DNA of 34,100 nt from Chloroflexota bacterium (GTDB lineage: Bacteria; Chloroflexota; Limnocylindria; Limnocylindrales; CSP1-4). Position numbers and translations under genes: made by a program. The notes below the pieces were generated by a model. It made no database searches and was not told where the DNA came from. It saw only the letters and a program-made list of their open reading frames with translations. Below, piece after piece: positions 31,225 to 34,100 of the stretch. The DNA lies in assembly GCA_004297395.1 (NCBI GenBank), contig SCUO01000019.1:1-34100 (forward strand). The letters are read 5' to 3'. How positions within the stretch are numbered: the stretch's first letter is position 1; each line of letters opens with the position of its first letter.

Positions 31225-33615
31225 GTGACCCAGGCCGCCGGCCCCGCCGCATCGGGGCCCCTCTCCCCGACCGAGCTCGACCGCATCGATGCCTGGTGGC
31301 GGGCCGCCAACTACCTGTCCGTCGGCCAGATCTACCTGCTCGACAACCCCCTGCTGCGGGAGCCGCTGCGGCCGGAGCACGTGAAGCCGCGCCTCCTTGG
31401 CCACTGGGGCACGACGCCCGGGATCAATCTCATCTACGCCCACATGAATCGGGTAATCCGGAGCTGGGACCTGAATGCGATCTACGTCATCGGGCCCGGG
31501 CACGGCGGCCCCGCGACGGTCGCCAACGCCTACCTCGAGGGCACCTACACGGAGCTGTACCCGACGATCACCCGCGACGCCGAGGGGATGCGCCGCCTCT
31601 TCCGCCAGTTCTCCTTCCCGGGCGGGATCCCCAGCCACGTCGCACCCGAGACGCCCGGCTCCATCCACGAGGGCGGCGAGCTCGGCTATGCCCTCTCGCA
31701 CGCCTACGGGGCGGCCTTCGACAACCCCGATCTCGTGGTCTGCTGCGTCGTCGGCGACGGCGAGGCCGAGACCGGGCCGCTGGCGACGAGCTGGCACTCC
31801 AACAAGTTCCTGAACCCGGTCACGGACGGGGCGGTCCTGCCGATCCTCCACCTCAACGGCTACAAGATCGCCAACCCCACGATCCTGGCCCGCATTCCCG
31901 AGGCGGAACTCCGCTCGCTCCTGGAGGGCTACGGCCACAGGCCGTACTTCGTCACCGGCGACGACCCGGCGACCGTCCACCAGGCGCTGGCTGCGACGAT
32001 GGACGCAGTCGTCGAGGAGATCCACCGGATCCAGCGGGCCGCCCGCGAGGGCGGCGTCACGGAGCGGCCGAGCTGGCCGATGATCGTCCTCCGGACGCCC
32101 AAGGGCTGGACCGGCCCGAAGGAGATCGAGGGCAAGCCGGTCGAGGGCACCTGGCGCTCGCACCAGGTGCCGATGGGCGAGGTCCGGACGAACGCCGCCA
32201 ACCGCGGGGTCCTCGAGGACTGGCTGCGGAGCTACCGGCCAGACGAGCTGTTCGACGCCGACGGCCGGCTCATCCCCGAGCTGGTCGAGCTGCCGCCCCG
32301 CAGCCACCGCCGGATGAGCGCCAATCCCCACGCCAACGGCGGCCTGCTCCTCCGGGACCTGGCGATGCCCGACTTCCGGGACTACGCCGTGCAGGTGCCC
32401 GGCCCCGGCGCCACGGAAAGCGAGGCGACCCGCGTCCTGGGCGCCTTCCTGCGCGACGTCATGGCCGGCAACCGCCAGACCTTCCGCGTCTTCGGGCCGG
32501 ACGAGACGGCCTCGAACCGGCTCGGGGCGCTGTTCGAGGCGACCGACAAGGCCTGGCAGGCCGAGGTCCTGCCGACCGACGAGGGCCTCGCCCCGGATGG
32601 CCGGGTCATGGAGGTCCTCTCGGAGCACCAGTGCCAGGGCTGGCTGGAGGGCTACCTCCTGACCGGCCGGCACGGCCTCTTCAACTGCTACGAGGCCTTC
32701 ATCCACATCGTCGATTCGATGTTCAACCAGCACGCCAAGTGGCTGAAGGTGACGGCCGACATCCCGTGGCGGCGCCCGATCGCCTCGCTCAACTACGTCC
32801 TGAGCTCGCTCGTCTGGCGCCAGGACCACAACGGCTTCAGCCACCAGGACCCGGGCTTCATCGATCACGTCGTCAACAAGAAGGCCGAGCACATCCGGGT
32901 CTACCTGCCGCCTGACGCCAACACCCTGCTCTCGGTCGGCGACCACTGCCTCCGGAGCCGCAACTACGTCAACGTCATCGTGGCCGGCAAGCAGGCGGCG
33001 CCCAACTGGCTGTCGATGGACGAGGCCATCCTCCACTGCTCACGGGGCATCGGGATCTGGGACTTCGCCAGCAACGACGAGGGTGGCGACCCCGATGTCG
33101 TGATGGCCTGCGCCGGCGACATCCCGACGCTCGAGACCCTCGCCGCGGTCGACATCCTGCGGCGCGAGTTGCCGGACCTCAAGGTCAGGGTCGTGAATGT
33201 CGTCGACCTCATGCGCCTCCAGCCCGAATCGGAGCATCCCCACGGCCTGTCCGACCGGGAGTTCGATTCACTCTTCACGGACGACCGGCCGATCGTCTTC
33301 GCCTATCACGGCTATCCCTGGCTCATCCATCGGCTGACCTACCGCCGCCGCAACCACGCCAACCTCCACGTCCGGGGCTACAAGGAGGAGGGCACGACGA
33401 CCACGCCATTCGACATGGTCATGCTCAACGACCTCGACCGGTTCCACCTGGTGATCGATGTCATCGACCGGGTGCCGGGCATCGCCGACCGGGCCTCCCA
33501 TCTCCGCCAGCGGATGGTCGACAAGCGCCACGAGTGCCGGGCCTGGACCCGGCTCGAGGGCGAGGACGCGCCGGAGATCCGTGACTGGCGCTGGCCGGCG
33601 GCCTCGGCCGGGTGA
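31225..33615 (+). CDS. xfp: Phosphoketolase (xylulose 5-phosphate / fructose 6-phosphate)
   Basis: A 796-residue ThDP enzyme that splits xylulose 5-phosphate or fructose 6-phosphate with phosphate to acetyl phosphate and a shorter sugar phosphate. I chose the GTG at 31225 because GGAGGT lies eight bases upstream; an earlier in-frame GTG at 31204 has none. Family landmarks are [59 protein letters not shown], the ThDP motif [22 protein letters not shown] and [16 protein letters not shown]. The length is normal. Acetate kinase overlaps its end by four bases, so the pair makes acetate and ATP from sugar phosphates. Confidence 0.97.
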   Translation: MTQAAGPAASGPLSPTELDRIDAWWRAANYLSVGQIYLLDNPLLREPLRPEHVKPRLLGHWGTTPGINLIYAHMNRVIRSWDLNAIYVIGPGHGGPATVANAYLEGTYTELYPTITRDAEGMRRLFRQFSFPGGIPSHVAPETPGSIHEGGELGYALSHAYGAAFDNPDLVVCCVVGDGEAETGPLATSWHSNKFLNPVTDGAVLPILHLNGYKIANPTILARIPEAELRSLLEGYGHRPYFVTGDDPATVHQALAATMDAVVEEIHRIQRAAREGGVTERPSWPMIVLRTPKGWTGPKEIEGKPVEGTWRSHQVPMGEVRTNAANRGVLEDWLRSYRPDELFDADGRLIPELVELPPRSHRRMSANPHANGGLLLRDLAMPDFRDYAVQVPGPGATESEATRVLGAFLRDVMAGNRQTFRVFGPDETASNRLGALFEATDKAWQAEVLPTDEGLAPDGRVMEVLSEHQCQGWLEGYLLTGRHGLFNCYEAFIHIVDSMFNQHAKWLKVTADIPWRRPIASLNYVLSSLVWRQDHNGFSHQDPGFIDHVVNKKAEHIRVYLPPDANTLLSVGDHCLRSRNYVNVIVAGKQAAPNWLSMDEAILHCSRGIGIWDFASNDEGGDPDVVMACAGDIPTLETLAAVDILRRELPDLKVRVVNVVDLMRLQPESEHPHGLSDREFDSLFTDDRPIVFAYHGYPWLIHRLTYRRRNHANLHVRGYKEEGTTTTPFDMVMLNDLDRFHLVIDVIDRVPGIADRASHLRQRMVDKRHECRAWTRLEGEDAPEIRDWRWPAASAG

Positions 33616-34100
33616 CGGGCCCGCCCGACGGGGCGTCGCGGATCCTCGTCGTCAACGCCGGCTCGAGCAGCCTGAAGCTGCGGGTCCTGGACGCCGCCGA
33701 GGCGGTGGTCGCGACGGCCGACCTGCCGGCGCCCCGGGGTGCCGCGGATACCGCCGCCATCGAGGCCGCCATCGCGGGCTTCGGCCGGATCGATGCCGCC
33801 GGCCATCGGATCGTCCACGGTGGGACACGCTATGGCGGACCGGTCCGCCTCGACGCGGCGGTCGAGGCCCACCTTCGGGCCCTCACCGACCTCGCACCGC
33901 TCCACCAGCCCAAGTCGCTGGCGGCGCTGGCCGCCGTCCGGGCGGCCCTGCCCGACGTCCCGGCGGTCGCCTGCTTCGATACCGCCTTCCACGCCACGCT
34001 GCCGGCGGCCGCGGCGACGTATGCCATCCCGCCCGAGTGGCGGAAGCGCTGGGCCCTCCGCAAGTACGGCTTCCACGGCCTGTCCCATGCCTACGCCTCG
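33612..34100 (+). CDS. ackA: Acetate kinase, N-terminal part (cut by window edge)
   Basis: The first 163 codons of acetate kinase, which converts acetyl phosphate and ADP to acetate and ATP. The GTG at 33612 overlaps the phosphoketolase stop (GTGA). The phosphate-binding opening is [16 protein letters not shown]. Further landmarks are [13 protein letters not shown] (substrate Arg/His region), [12 protein letters not shown] (catalytic Asp and His) and [14 protein letters not shown], where the window ends. The sequence between residues 30 and 50 is shorter than in many AckA proteins. The 4-base overlap with phosphoketolase supports co-expression. Confidence 0.96.
   Translation, partial: MTGPPDGASRILVVNAGSSSLKLRVLDAAEAVVATADLPAPRGAADTAAIEAAIAGFGRIDAAGHRIVHGGTRYGGPVRLDAAVEAHLRALTDLAPLHQPKSLAALAAVRAALPDVPAVACFDTAFHATLPAAAATYAIPPEWRKRWALRKYGFHGLSHAYAS

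Overview
The window is a very GC-rich bacterial chromosome segment with dense gene packing, many GTG starts, frequent 4-base ATGA/GTGA overlaps, Tat-type and lipoprotein export signals and good Shine-Dalgarno sites. It shows no rRNA, tRNA, insertion sequence, CRISPR array or integrase that I can recognise. The style fits a soil or freshwater Chloroflexota (Limnocylindria-like) or a high-GC actinobacterium. That is an inference from gene content, not from a marker gene.

Layout, left to right. (1) 1-3275, minus strand: the 3' part of an operon with two near-identical isochorismatase-family hydrolases, a Tat-exported amide/urea-type binding lipoprotein and the start of its permease (cut by the window edge). 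(2) 3490-16324, minus strand: one long operon, read from right to left. It holds a possible small protein, a Tm-1/UPF0261 protein, a PEP-synthase-like protein with a phosphohistidine domain but no ATP-binding domain, a GntR/FCD repressor, an HPr-kinase-like P-loop protein, a three-subunit molybdenum hydroxylase (FAD, 2Fe-2S, Mo), a cyclase-family metal hydrolase, a zinc alcohol dehydrogenase and a truncated pyruvate-phosphate-dikinase-like enzyme. (3) 16500-17594, plus: a transaldolase. (4) 18019-22776, plus: a complete branched-chain-type ABC importer (two permeases, two ATPases, binding lipoprotein) closed by a clear terminator. (5) 22951-25240, plus: cupin, transketolase N-half, transketolase C-half. 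(6) 25322-26029, minus: a second GntR/FCD repressor, a close paralogue of the first. (7) 26176-30818, minus: a membrane-bound uptake [NiFe] hydrogenase operon (small subunit, large subunit, cytochrome b, seven-heme cytochrome c). (8) 31225-34100, plus: phosphoketolase and acetate kinase, the latter cut by the window edge.

The most striking observation is that blocks 1-5 appear to be one regulon. An AT-rich palindromic element built on ATCGATTAT stands out from the GC-rich background. It occurs in front of every one of these transcription units, and in four of them it overlaps or directly follows the -10 box of a recognisable TTGAC(C/G/T) promoter. The two GntR/FCD paralogues share the same recognition-helix sequence and are the obvious candidates to bind it. 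Together the genes look like uptake and breakdown of an unidentified (possibly nitrogen- or amide-containing, sugar- or polyol-like) compound. The steps would be import, C-N hydrolysis, molybdenum-dependent hydroxylation, dehydrogenation, phosphohistidine-based phosphoryl transfer, then transaldolase/transketolase carbon rearrangement. The substrate cannot be read from the sequence.

The hydrogenase is also unusual. Its small subunit has Asp in place of one proximal-cluster Cys, and its large subunit stops exactly at the His that normally precedes the cleaved C-terminal peptide.
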